DNA from: Bacteroidota bacterium
Lineage (GTDB): Bacteria > Bacteroidota > Bacteroidia > Bacteroidales > UBA4417
Direction: 5' to 3'
DNA: 49,808 bases
NCBI GenBank assembly: GCA_022711175.1
Contig: JAKLFM010000019.1
Span: 1-49,808, forward strand
A program made the translations under genes and the position numbers. Numbering within the stretch: the first letter of the stretch is position 1; each line of letters opens with the position of its first letter. Below, in pieces: positions 1-7,619 of this stretch. The notes below the pieces were generated by a model. That model was not told where the DNA came from. It ran no database searches and saw only the letters and a list, made by a program, of their open reading frames with translations.

Positions 1-1257
1 TGCCCTCGCTTCATAATCGCACAACGGGTTAACATAATTAATTAATTCTCTGGGCTTGATTCTAGTTATATCTGTAGAGTATTTAAATAAGGTTATCAGT
101 ATTCCAATAGTTTCTTCATCAATTGAATTCTCAAATGCTTTCATTAAAATATCTCTCAAATACTCTTTCCATGTAGATGCAATTGGTGCTGGTACACGCA
201 CTGTAGTAACAAATGTTTTATTAAGGAATTCATCAATAATTTCATTTTCATATTTTTTTTGAAAATTTGAATCTTTTTTAGCTTCTCCACATGCAGGAGC
301 TGTTATATCAAAAAGTGATGTTAGATGTTTTTTATCGTAAGGAATTATTGTCCAAATATTCTTACCAGAATTGCCTTCGGGATTGTATGAAAAAAAAGTA
401 AAAATCGAGCTCCAAACAGACATTAGTTTTTCTTTTGATGCTAGCCGATCCATATCATCAAAAACAATTATTAAATTTTGACATCTTAAATGATCAATAA
501 TTTCGTTGAATATACTTCTGAAACGAGATATAGAGGGATCATCTTCTATGATGTTTTCTTTTAGCGAAGATTTAATTTCTTTGCCTTCGAATATGTATAG
601 CAGTTTAGAAACTCTTGTTAAAAATGAATCTTTAGATTCAGTATCATTAATGTAAGATCTAATCATGAAAAGAAAACCGAAAAGTGACAAGACTGATACA
701 CAAATTATTTTTGTCCACTCATACCAACATAATGATCCACCATATATATTTGAGAAAAACTCATAAAAAACCTTTAGCACAGAAAGTAATACAGGAATAG
801 CAATAAAACATAAAAAATAGATCTTTACTTTAGGAAACTTCTCTTGAACAAGAGTTCTTTTCTTGGCTGTTAGTTCATCGTTTTTTTCTTTCCAATAATC
901 TTCACCTCCATTCAACAAATCTTTCTTTAATTCATTCATTAATTCCTCAAGGAATGACCTACGCGTTATATCTTCTTGATGTGCCCATACATTATAGGTA
1001 AAGATGTGATGGTTTTTATTACCAGTTGCATCTTTACATGCCTCCCTAAGCTGTCCTTCTAATATGCCAATGACATTTGATTTTCCTGAGCCCCATTCTC
1101 CTTCAAGTCCAATGACTTTATTCTTTAGCTTATAGTTCTTATCTGTGATAATCTTTGTGAGCGCAGTAGCAACTGATTCATGAGGTTTATTTGCAAGATT
1201 ATCCTCAATACCTGGTTTTGCATCTATATAATGATAATGTTGAGTTTTCTTAACCAT
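1..1257 (-). CDS. KAP family P-loop NTPase (3' part missing)
   Basis: Membrane-associated P-loop NTPase of the KAP family; 419 residues are visible and the C-terminus lies beyond the left edge. The start is the ATG at 1255-1257 (MVKKTQHYHY). Walker A is GEWGSGKS at residues 53-60, followed by FTYNVWAHQED. Two hydrophobic segments are then inserted before Walker B (LIIVFDDMDRL), which is the KAP layout. A late segment reads DITRIKPRELINYVN, resembling the conserved C-terminal arginine region of the family. KAP NTPases are patchily distributed, often plasmid- or island-borne, and some belong to phage-defence systems; the role here is not known. The gene is visibly AT-rich compared with the DNA from about 1440 onward, which suggests horizontal acquisition. 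The family call is firm, the function open. Confidence 0.85.
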   Translation of the reverse strand, partial: MVKKTQHYHYIDAKPGIEDNLANKPHESVATALTKIITDKNYKLKNKVIGLEGEWGSGKSNVIGILEGQLREACKDATGNKNHHIFTYNVWAHQEDITRRSFLEELMNELKKDLLNGGEDYWKEKNDELTAKKRTLVQEKFPKVKIYFLCFIAIPVLLSVLKVFYEFFSNIYGGSLCWYEWTKIICVSVLSLFGFLFMIRSYINDTESKDSFLTRVSKLLYIFEGKEIKSSLKENIIEDDPSISRFRSIFNEIIDHLRCQNLIIVFDDMDRLASKEKLMSVWSSIFTFFSYNPEGNSGKNIWTIIPYDKKHLTSLFDITAPACGEAKKDSNFQKKYENEIIDEFLNKTFVTTVRVPAPIASTWKEYLRDILMKAFENSIDEETIGILITLFKYSTDITRIKPRELINYVNPLCDYEARA

Positions 1258-1464
1258 AAAACTTGTATTTTTAAAGTAGTGCTTGTAAACTTTTCATTGA
1301 ATATATCACTAAGGATTTTGATAATCTCCTTTGATACAATTTCTAAAATTGTCTGTGACTTATATTTGTTAAAATTATTGAAATATCTTTCTTTATATGC
1401 AAATATTCTTAATAAAATATTTCAACAATTTACATCCACATTCGTAACTGCGCCAGCCGGCACT
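1258..1464. other. AT-rich junction region between KAP gene and acyltransferase gene
   Basis: No convincing gene here. The first ~180 bases are strongly AT-rich, like the KAP gene, and composition changes abruptly near 1440 to the more GC-rich style of the rest of the window. No terminal repeat, tRNA or integrase is visible at the change. A plus-strand open frame across this region (1180-2091) is antisense to the E2-like gene and is not considered real. Confidence 0.5.
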
Positions 1465-2253
1465 TCACTCCAGGCAAACTCCCGTTTCGATGTTACGGGC
1501 CAATTTTTTAATAAATCTGGTCATTTCCATGCCGTCGGCAACATCGTGGTCCAGCAGGACGCTCATATTCAGCATCTCCCGTATCTGAAGCTGCTCATCT
1601 GCAACTGCCGGTTTTTTGATAATATCCCCGATGCCAAAACAAACAGGGTGGACGGAAATGGGCGTAAACCAGGCATTTACACCGCCAAGTCCGCCTATAG
1701 AAGTTATGGCGGCGTTTCCCATCCTGCGGTAGGCAAAATGCGGATGCCTTACCAGATACCTCCAGAACAGCCGCCGTATAAATCCCGGCAGCAGGTAATA
1801 CAGTCGTTCGGCCCTGCCGGCTTTGCTGTGGAGCACAATATCCTTCGTAGTAAAGGATTGTGCTTTTGCCGCGCTGATTATTCCGGCTATTTCCTCAATG
1901 GATTTTTCATTCGCTTTCTCAATCACGAGGGGAACGGGCACTTTGCTGCCGTTTACCTGCTTTTCCACGGCAACCGACACATTTATATCGTCAAAAATCA
2001 ACAGCTTGCGTTTTCCTCTCAGGTAGCCGGCGATGCACTCATGTTCCTTGAGTGTGATACTGATCACTTTGATGAGCCAGGCAAAGAATGAGATGGCCGC
2101 CTTTTGTTTCCTGTACTCTTTTATTTTGCTGCGACTCGCAGTAACATCAACCTCGATAAAAGCAGAAATGTGATGTTTCCTGAGGCCGATGTCGCATACA
2201 TCCATTGTGGCAATGCGCGTTGCCGGGAAAGTTTCGGTTTTGAAATTTTTCAT
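1465..2253 (-). CDS. Stand-alone 2-oxoacid dehydrogenase E2-type acyltransferase domain protein
   Basis: A 262-residue protein that resembles only the catalytic domain of dihydrolipoamide acyltransferases (2-oxoacid_dh / chloramphenicol acetyltransferase fold). The C-terminal motif DHDVADGMEMTRFI matches the family DHxxxDG active-site signature, with the His and Asp kept. The GGLGGVNAWFTP stretch and the TVAVEKQVNG-like VEKANEKSI strand also fit E2 catalytic cores. There is no lipoyl domain, peripheral-subunit-binding domain or E1/E3 gene nearby, so it is unlikely to work in a classical dehydrogenase complex; it may transfer acyl groups from CoA to another acceptor. It starts at the ATG 2251-2253 behind a TACTTTTG -7 element at 2298-2305, so it is probably transcribed separately from the lipid genes upstream. 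Confidence 0.75.
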   Translation of the reverse strand: MKNFKTETFPATRIATMDVCDIGLRKHHISAFIEVDVTASRSKIKEYRKQKAAISFFAWLIKVISITLKEHECIAGYLRGKRKLLIFDDINVSVAVEKQVNGSKVPVPLVIEKANEKSIEEIAGIISAAKAQSFTTKDIVLHSKAGRAERLYYLLPGFIRRLFWRYLVRHPHFAYRRMGNAAITSIGGLGGVNAWFTPISVHPVCFGIGDIIKKPAVADEQLQIREMLNMSVLLDHDVADGMEMTRFIKKLARNIETGVCLE

Positions 2254-2297
2254 TAGTACTGACCTCTTGTATGTTTCAGACCCATCAGTGTATCATA

Positions 2298-2305
2298 CAA
2301 AAGTA
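2298..2305 (-). promoter_or_regulatory. Predicted -7 promoter element for the E2-like gene
   Basis: On the minus strand this reads TACTTTTG, an exact match to the Bacteroidota -7 consensus TAnnTTTG, 44 bases before the ATG at 2253. No clear -33 TTG at the usual spacing. Confidence 0.5.
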
Positions 2306-2342
2306 AGAAGAGTGCAAGGCAGAATGAATTTTGAGTTGGCAA

Positions 2343-3167
2343 CTATTTGTTTCCAAGTTCGTAAACTCTTCTCTTCACCTCCTGCGCCCATTCCGCTGCC
2401 GTGCGCGTATGATCGAATTCCTGCCACGAAATTGGCTTACCAATGGTAACCCTCACTGTAGCATTCTGTTTCCTGAAAAACTCAGACGGCAACAGCGCCA
2501 GTTCCAGGTTTAGTTTTAACCCAACAGCCCGGCGAAGCAGGTTTACTGTGTAAAACAACAACGAATTACGCCCGTGAAAGTGGAAAGGCACAATATCGCG
2601 CTTACAGCTTACTGCCCTGGTAATGAAACTTTTCTGCCATGCACAATCCTGTACTTTGCCATGTTCCCTGCGCGAAACCATGCCTGATGGGAAATGGGTA
2701 ATAGGCACTTCGGATGCATAAATGGCTTCAAGCGCCTGCACTGACTGCCTCGCCGTTTGGCCATATACATTTACCTGGGCAATGTAAGGACGCAGGTTCG
2801 GGATGAGCATAAAGGCGTCGTTGCCGATAGCGCGCAGGTCGCCGTATTTCTCAAGCACGATTTTGGTAAGCGTGAGCCCGTCGAGTATGCCAAAGGGATG
2901 GTTAGCCACAAAAAAGCAGTGGCCGTTTTCGGGCAGGTTTTCAAGCCCCTCGGCCTCTATGGTCAGATTGAGTTCTTGAATAACCTTACGGTGGAATTCA
3001 ACACCATGGCAATCCTTGTATTTGGTAAGGATGCGGTTCATCTCCTCCTGTTTGATAATTCTTTCGAGCCATCGAACTATGAAAGGAGGCATCCTTCTGA
3101 GAAAATCGGACTTGCTTCCTCGTATGGATGCGTCGAGGTCAATATGTTTTGTGTGTTTATGAGTCAT
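2343..3167 (-). CDS. PlsC-like lysophospholipid acyltransferase family protein
   Basis: A 274-residue glycerophosphate acyltransferase-superfamily protein. The active-site block is ANHPFGILDG (His90, Asp96); His and Asp are separated by five residues rather than the usual four, as in the neighbouring OlsF-like protein (NHPFGGLDD). The later block FPSGMVSRR matches the third acyltransferase motif. There is no membrane helix at the N-terminus, so the protein is probably peripheral at the inner membrane. It starts 9 bases after the stop of the upstream OlsF-like gene, so the two form an operon. Because the upstream protein already carries an O-acyltransferase domain, this one could supply a second O-acylation step, or act in ordinary phospholipid synthesis. 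The substrate is inferred, not shown. Confidence 0.8.
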   Translation of the reverse strand: MTHKHTKHIDLDASIRGSKSDFLRRMPPFIVRWLERIIKQEEMNRILTKYKDCHGVEFHRKVIQELNLTIEAEGLENLPENGHCFFVANHPFGILDGLTLTKIVLEKYGDLRAIGNDAFMLIPNLRPYIAQVNVYGQTARQSVQALEAIYASEVPITHFPSGMVSRREHGKVQDCAWQKSFITRAVSCKRDIVPFHFHGRNSLLFYTVNLLRRAVGLKLNLELALLPSEFFRKQNATVRVTIGKPISWQEFDHTRTAAEWAQEVKRRVYELGNK

Positions 3168-3176
3168 GAAGATTGT

Positions 3177-4976
3177 TTACCTGTGCATGGCATTTGTGCC
3201 GGGATTGAATCGTTCGAGGATAGAAGCATCATCAATTTCCTTTGAAAGGGAGTTGATCACCGTCATGGGTACATTCATCAGGTTAAGCACTAACAGCCCG
3301 TCGAGGGCATCGTTAAAGTCAGGGTCGAGGTTAAAGGCTACGATGCGGCCGCTGAGGCTGAGGTATTTTTTGAGCAGTACCGGCATTCCGCTGTCTTCGA
3401 TCTCAACATCGCGGATATGCCTGTCGAATTTTCCAAGATCGCTGGCGCCTTCAATCAGAATTTCCTTGTCGATGCTGCCGGTGTCGGGAACAAACTCATG
3501 GCGTGGTTTCACATACCGGGCCATATCGTCATCGAAATAGTTCTTTTTGATGTATTCGATCATGAGGCTGCGCGAGAAGTCGCTGAACTTGTTGCTGATG
3601 CTCACCGGACCGATGAGGAAAAGGTATTTGGGATGTTTGAGGATATAATAGAGAATGCCTTTCCACAGGCAGTAAAGCGACAGTGGTTTACGCTGGTAGT
3701 CGGGCACGATGAACGAGCGCCCGAGTTCGATGGCGGCACCCATTACCGGCCTGAAACCCTCGCTGATCCTGAACAGGCTGTTGATGTAAAAGCCCTTTAT
3801 ACCGTATGCTTCCATGATCTCGGCGCCCATGCCGAGGCGGTATGCGCCAACAATACGCATTGCCTGCCGGTCCCAAATAAAGAGATGGCGATAGTAAATG
3901 TCGTATTCGTCGAGATCTATACTTTTGTTGGTGCCTTCGCCCACCAGCCTGAATGTTTCCTCACGCAGCCTGCCGATTTCGAGTATAATGGAAGGGATTT
4001 CGGATGCCGGGGTGCAAAAAACACTGAACTGTTCCACTTCGAAAAGCAGCCTTTCGGGAAGCAGATGCTGAACCTCATTACTGAGGGTTTCAGGCGGAAC
4101 CGGAGCGATGATATCTTCGGCCTGGCTAAGATGTTCATCAACCGGAGTAAAGAACTTTTTTACCTCGAGCGACGAGCCGAGTGCATAAGTTTTGGCACGC
4201 AGGTAACGCCCGTAACGTGAAATGTCGCGGAAGTCTTCCGTGTCCCTGACCTGAATGGGTTTCCCGATGCGAAGCGTGACCGAAGAATTTTTCTTATTCA
4301 GTAATTCCGATGGCAGTTTCATGGATTGCAGCGAAGGGACCAGCATGCCCATGAGCTGGAATAGCAGGCTGTTTGAGCCTTTGAAATAGACCGGCACAAC
4401 GGGAACCCCGGCATTTCGGGTGAAACGCAGCACGCTGGTGCGCCAGTGGGCGTCGGCAATGCGGTTGGTTTCTATATCGAAGCCTGAAACGTTGCCGCTG
4501 GGGAAAATGCCGATGCATCCGCCCGATTTCACATAATGCGCAACTTTGAGCAGTTGTTCGCGCGATGACTCATGCCTGCCGAAGGATGAAAATTCGGTAC
4601 CGGGCAGAATATATTCATCGAGGCAGGTACATTTGTCGAGGATTGGATTTGTAAATATCCTGAAATCGGGACGCACCGAAGCAAAAATCCGCAGCAAAAT
4701 AAGATCGTCGAGTCCGCCGAACGGGTGATTGGCAACCACGATAAAAGGCCCTGATTTGGGGATACGAGCAATATCCTCGTCGCTTACTTCGAAAGAGATT
4801 TCGAGTTTCGACAGCAGCAGGTCAATGAAATCGTTTCCTTTACAGCCGGAAGATTCAAGGAAAAGATCGCCGAGGCGGTTCATATGCATCAGTCGCAACA
4901 AAGGCTTCGTAAGCCTTACCACTGGTTTAATCACCAGCGATGCCCGCAGGAACCGCAGCGGATCGTAAATACTCAT
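3177..4976 (-). CDS. olsF: OlsF-like bifunctional aminolipid synthase (O-acyltransferase + N-acyltransferase)
   Basis: A 599-residue two-domain enzyme for amino-acid-containing membrane lipids (ornithine or glycine lipids). Residues ~60-290 are a PlsC-type domain with NHPFGGLDD (His84, Asp90) and FPSGNVSGFD. Residues ~320-555 resemble the OlsB/GlsB hemolysin-like N-acyltransferase fold (VGAYRLGMG, SLFRISEGFRPVMGAAIELGRSFI, KPRHEF). This order, O-acyltransferase then N-acyltransferase, is that of OlsF from Serratia and Flavobacterium; Bacteroides instead encodes the two activities separately as GlsA and GlsB. The N domain would acylate the amino group with a 3-hydroxyacyl chain from ACP, and the O domain would add the second chain. 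The ATG at 4974-4976 is chosen over an upstream TTG at 4997 because the promoter at 5005-5012 would place the transcript start at about the TTG. Confidence 0.82.
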   Translation of the reverse strand: MSIYDPLRFLRASLVIKPVVRLTKPLLRLMHMNRLGDLFLESSGCKGNDFIDLLLSKLEISFEVSDEDIARIPKSGPFIVVANHPFGGLDDLILLRIFASVRPDFRIFTNPILDKCTCLDEYILPGTEFSSFGRHESSREQLLKVAHYVKSGGCIGIFPSGNVSGFDIETNRIADAHWRTSVLRFTRNAGVPVVPVYFKGSNSLLFQLMGMLVPSLQSMKLPSELLNKKNSSVTLRIGKPIQVRDTEDFRDISRYGRYLRAKTYALGSSLEVKKFFTPVDEHLSQAEDIIAPVPPETLSNEVQHLLPERLLFEVEQFSVFCTPASEIPSIILEIGRLREETFRLVGEGTNKSIDLDEYDIYYRHLFIWDRQAMRIVGAYRLGMGAEIMEAYGIKGFYINSLFRISEGFRPVMGAAIELGRSFIVPDYQRKPLSLYCLWKGILYYILKHPKYLFLIGPVSISNKFSDFSRSLMIEYIKKNYFDDDMARYVKPRHEFVPDTGSIDKEILIEGASDLGKFDRHIRDVEIEDSGMPVLLKKYLSLSGRIVAFNLDPDFNDALDGLLVLNLMNVPMTVINSLSKEIDDASILERFNPGTNAMHR

Positions 4977-5004
4977 CGGCAAATCATTATCCGGCAAACA
5001 TACT

Positions 5005-5012
5005 CAAAATTA
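5005..5012 (-). promoter_or_regulatory. Predicted -7 promoter element for the olsF-like operon
   Basis: Minus strand reads TAATTTTG (TAnnTTTG). Predicted transcript start near 4998, so the ATG at 4976 would have a short leader. It lies back to back with the plus-strand -7 element of the yceI-like gene at 5047-5054. Confidence 0.5.
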
Positions 5013-5046
5013 AGAAGGAATGTTAATATATCTAAATTGTTGAATG

Positions 5047-5054
5047 TATCTTTG
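5047..5054 (+). promoter_or_regulatory. Predicted -7 promoter element for the YceI-like gene
   Basis: TATCTTTG, an exact TAnnTTTG match, 66 bases before the ATG at 5120. It forms a divergent promoter pair with the minus-strand element at 5005-5012. Confidence 0.6.
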
Positions 5055-5119
5055 TGACCTGTGAACAATTTGGAATGATTCTTGTTTTCAAAATCATCAA
5101 TCAAACAAAAACACACACC

Positions 5120-5674
5120 ATGAAAGTAAAATCATTAGCAGCTGCAGCATTTGTGCTCATGTCGCTGGTTTCGTCAGCGCAGATCTATAATACCAAAACC
5201 GGTGTTATTCATTTCGTTTCGGACGCCAAGCTCGAAAAAAACGAAGCTACCAACAAGCAGGTAAACGCTGCGCTCAATACAGCCACCGGCGATTTCGGCT
5301 TCAAAGTACTGATCAAAAGTTTTGAGTTCGAGAAAGCCCTCATGCAGGAGCATTTCAACGAAAACTACATGGAATCGGACAAATTCCCGATGTCAACATT
5401 CAGCGGTAAGGTTGCCAACCTGAAGGATATCAATTTTGGCAAGGACGGCGTTTACAATGCTGTTGTCGAAGGCGACCTTACTATTCACGGCGTTACCAAC
5501 AAGGTGAAGGAAACCGGCAGTTTTGAAGTGAAAGGCGGCAAGATCAGGGGACGTTCAACGTTTACCATCAAGCTTAAGGATTACAATATTGCCATTCCCA
5601 CCGCCGTTTTCAATAAGCTTTCAGAAACCATTCAAATTGATGTGGATGTAACCATGGAGAAGAAGCCACAGTAA
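5120..5674 (+). CDS. YceI family exported lipid-binding protein
   Basis: A 184-residue secreted protein of the YceI family, small lipocalin-like barrels that bind polyisoprenoid or other lipid/quinone-like molecules in the periplasm. Start chosen at the ATG 5120-5122 (MKVKSLAAAAF), because the longer frame from 5054 begins inside the promoter. Residues 1-20 are a signal peptide ending SSAQ. The body carries the family pattern: an early strand ending in FEKALMQEHFNENYMES, then FSGKVANL, GVYNAVVEGDLTIHGVTNKV and FTIKLKDYNIAIP near the C-terminus. It is followed by a strong terminator at 5729-5761, so it is probably monocistronic. YceI proteins recur beside Bacteroidota clusters of small cytochromes, which fits the genes immediately downstream; direct cooperation is inferred. 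Confidence 0.88.
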   Translation: MKVKSLAAAAFVLMSLVSSAQIYNTKTGVIHFVSDAKLEKNEATNKQVNAALNTATGDFGFKVLIKSFEFEKALMQEHFNENYMESDKFPMSTFSGKVANLKDINFGKDGVYNAVVEGDLTIHGVTNKVKETGSFEVKGGKIRGRSTFTIKLKDYNIAIPTAVFNKLSETIQIDVDVTMEKKPQ

Positions 5675-5728
5675 TTGCCGCTCTGCCTTTAGCACGATCG
5701 TTCACAGTTAAGGAACTATAACCCAATC

Positions 5729-5761
5729 CACAGTTGGCTGCAAAGCCGGCTGTGTTTTTTT
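5729..5761 (+). terminator. Rho-independent terminator after the YceI-like gene
   Basis: An 11-base stem (5729-5739 with 5744-5754, two G-U pairs inside) closes a GCAA loop and is followed by seven T residues at 5755-5761. It lies 55 bases after the yceI-like stop. Confidence 0.85.
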
Positions 5762-5845
5762 GTGCAAATTGACCAACGCACATGAGAGCGTCCATTTTCC
5801 TTGGTTGATTAACAAAATATTAACAAAACCGGGCGAGCTCTTTCA

Positions 5846-5853
5846 TATCTTTG
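5846..5853 (+). promoter_or_regulatory. Predicted -7 promoter element for the Crp/Fnr gene
   Basis: TATCTTTG (TAnnTTTG), 44 bases before the ATG at 5897. The region just upstream is AT-rich (ATTAACAAAATATTAAC) without a clear TTG at -33. Confidence 0.55.
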
Positions 5854-5896
5854 TAAAGGTAAGCTAAACACGGCATATTCAATTTAAAACCCGCAG

Positions 5897-6520
5897 ATGC
5901 CTGATATCAAAAAATCACTCGCGTTTTTAGGACAGGAGCTTCTCAACGAGATGCTTGAAAAATCGACAGTGAAAGATATTCCCAAAGACACGCTGATATT
6001 GAGTGAAGGGCAATACATTCGGGCGATACCTGTTGTGGTTGAAGGCCTGGTGAAAGTATTCACCCGTTACGACGACAAAGATCTGCTGCTTTATTACATC
6101 CAGCCCGCCGAAAGCTGTATCATGTCGTTTTCGTCAGGACTTTCGGGTGAGCCCAGCCGTATTTTTGCCATCACAGAGGAAGATACCCAGCTTATGCTGA
6201 TGCCGGTTGAAAGGATCAGCGAATGGATCAGGAGATACCCGGCAATCAACGACCTGTTTTACCAGCAGTTTAGACTGAGATACAGTGAGTTGCTCGAGAC
6301 CATTAGCAGCATCCTGTTTCATAAGCTCGATCAGAGGTTGTACGAATACCTGCTCGAAAAATTCCATTTAACCAAACAAAACCCGATACGGATATCGCAC
6401 AAGCAGATTGCAGCGGAACTGGGTACGGCACGGGAAGTAATCAGCCGTGTGATGAAGAAACTTGAGATGGAAGGGAAGGTAAAACAGAATGGCAGCAGCA
6501 TCGAAATTATTGAATTGTGA
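5897..6520 (+). CDS. Crp/Fnr family transcriptional regulator
   Basis: A 207-residue Crp/Fnr-type regulator. Residues ~15-130 form the cyclic-nucleotide-binding-like beta-roll (LSEGQYIRAIPVVVEGLVKVF), a long dimerisation helix covers ~120-148, and a winged helix-turn-helix covers ~166-200 (RISHKQIAAELGTAREVISRVMKKLE). The N-terminal cysteine cluster that holds an Fe-S centre in true FNR is absent. The only cysteine is Cys74, next to the roll, so the signal may be heme, a redox thiol, or unknown, as in several Bacteroidota members of the family. A perfect GTGAC-N4-GTCAC palindrome overlaps its stop codon and precedes the promoter of the next gene, suggesting that it directly activates the cytochrome module downstream. 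Confidence 0.9.
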   Translation: MPDIKKSLAFLGQELLNEMLEKSTVKDIPKDTLILSEGQYIRAIPVVVEGLVKVFTRYDDKDLLLYYIQPAESCIMSFSSGLSGEPSRIFAITEEDTQLMLMPVERISEWIRRYPAINDLFYQQFRLRYSELLETISSILFHKLDQRLYEYLLEKFHLTKQNPIRISHKQIAAELGTAREVISRVMKKLEMEGKVKQNGSSIEIIEL

Positions 6521-6530
6521 CTTTTGTCAC
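6517..6530. promoter_or_regulatory. Candidate Crp/Fnr-family operator
   Basis: Perfect inverted repeat GTGAC-TTTT-GTCAC, centred at 6523.5 and overlapping the stop codon of the regulator gene. If transcription starts about six bases after the -7 element at 6553-6560, the box is centred near -42, the classic class II position for Crp/Fnr activators. It is a Crp-like half-site (GTGA) in the Crp/Fnr box geometry. Confidence 0.6.
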
Positions 6531-6552
6531 TGCAAGCTTTGAAATGGCGATG

Positions 6553-6560
6553 TAGTTTTG
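6553..6560 (+). promoter_or_regulatory. Predicted -7 element for the DUF2892/cytochrome operon
   Basis: TAGTTTTG (TAnnTTTG), 106 bases before the DUF2892 start at 6666. No good -33 element at normal spacing, as expected for an activator-dependent promoter. Confidence 0.5.
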
Positions 6561-6665
6561 CTGTTCCATTAAACGGAGATGAACCAGCAGAATATCTCAA
6601 ATGTTCACTGATCATTTTCCGCGATGGATAAAGAATTACATTCGTTTAACCTAAAACACACCACA

Positions 6666-6872
6666 ATGAAAAAGAACATGGGTGCTACTGACAAGATCAT
6701 CAGGATACTGATCGCTGCAGTTATTGCAGTTCTCTATTTTACCAAAGTAATAACCGGCACGCTCGGCATTATTTTACTTGTACTTGCTGTTGTATTTGTA
6801 CTTACAAGCCTGATAAGCTTTTGCCCTCTGTATAAACCGCTGGGGATCAGTACTTGTCAAAAGAAGCAATAA
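6666..6872 (+). CDS. DUF2892 (YgaP-like) small inner-membrane protein
   Basis: A 68-residue membrane protein with the DUF2892 pattern: an N-terminal MGATDKIIRILIA, two hydrophobic helices (~14-30 and ~34-52) and a C-terminal CPLYKPLGISTC. The ATG at 6666 (MKKNMG) matches the usual N-terminus; the in-frame ATG at 6624 would add 14 unrelated residues. The same unit forms the membrane part of E. coli YgaP, joined there to a rhodanese domain absent here. Two conserved-looking cysteines (in FCPLY and STCQ) remain. The gene lies between the Crp/Fnr regulator and the cytochrome lipoproteins, so a link to sulfur or redox metabolism is plausible but unproven. Confidence 0.85.
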   Translation: MKKNMGATDKIIRILIAAVIAVLYFTKVITGTLGIILLVLAVVFVLTSLISFCPLYKPLGISTCQKKQ

Positions 6873-6940
6873 CCACTGCTGTTATTGCAGGTTGCAGAAA
6901 ATGCTAATGAATTCAAAATGATGCGGATACACAAAAATTT

Positions 6941-7615
6941 ATGGTTTTGAGAAATGTTTTAACAGCCTCCATTGCGGGATTATCAGCCATGCTTTTGGTT
7001 TCATCCTGTAAACACGAGCCTGAGCTTCCACCCGGCGGAAACATCACCGAAGTATGTTTTGAGACGCAGGTACAGCCGATCATAAACTCCAATTGTGCGG
7101 TTTCGGGCTGTCACGATGGCAGCGACGGCGAACTGCCGGTGTTGATCACGTATAATGATATCATGCGCGAAGTAGAAGCCGGAAAACCTAACGACAGCGA
7201 GCTTCTCGAGGTTGTTACCAAAAACCAGGGCTCAGAGGAATTTATGCCGCCAAGTCCCCGTACACCGCTCACTGCTGAGCAAATTGCGCTAATTGAAACA
7301 TGGATTCTCGAAGGGGCCAAAAACACTACCTGCGCCACCACCGATTGCGATTCGGTAAATGTGACCTATTCCACTACCATTGCAGGCATTATGTCAACGT
7401 ATTGTACGGGATGCCACGGTACTGTGTCACCCTCGGCAGGGCTTTCGCTTTCGTCGCAGGCGCTGGTTGCTGCTGCTGTGAATAACAAAAACCTTGTAGG
7501 CCACGTAAACTTTGCCAGCGGTGTTTCGCCAATGCCCCCGAGCGGAATCAAGCTTTCACCTTGCAATCTGGCACAAATCAATAAATGGGTAAGCGAAGGA
7601 ATGCCAAATAATTAG
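6941..7615 (+). CDS. Lipid-anchored di-domain c-type cytochrome-like protein
   Basis: A 224-residue lipoprotein (signal peptide with lipobox LVSSC, Cys23) carrying two small cytochrome-c-like domains. Domain 1 (~35-128) has an expanded heme motif CAVSGCH (Cys52, Cys57, His58), a possible Met ligand in FMPPSPRTPLT and the closing helix ALIETWILEGAKN. Domain 2 (~130-224) has a canonical CTGCH (Cys155, Cys158, His159), PMPPSG and QINKWVSEGMPNN. The repeated MPP plus terminal W-x-x-x-G layout resembles Planctomycete/Bacteroidota cytochrome domains. It would sit on the periplasmic face of a membrane and pass electrons. Domain 1 has four residues between its cysteines instead of two, so heme attachment there may need a relaxed lyase or may be lost. 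The next gene follows after 4 bases. Confidence 0.82.
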   Translation: MVLRNVLTASIAGLSAMLLVSSCKHEPELPPGGNITEVCFETQVQPIINSNCAVSGCHDGSDGELPVLITYNDIMREVEAGKPNDSELLEVVTKNQGSEEFMPPSPRTPLTAEQIALIETWILEGAKNTTCATTDCDSVNVTYSTTIAGIMSTYCTGCHGTVSPSAGLSLSSQALVAAAVNNKNLVGHVNFASGVSPMPPSGIKLSPCNLAQINKWVSEGMPNN

Positions 7616-7619
7616 CGAT

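Noticed and set aside
1180..2091. 303-residue plus-strand open frame
   Set aside because: Antisense to the E2-like gene; the N-terminal half is from AT-rich junction DNA and the rest is the complement of a recognisable acyltransferase domain.
3417..4220. 267-residue plus-strand open frame
   Set aside because: Antisense to the OlsF-like synthase, whose domains are unmistakable on the minus strand.
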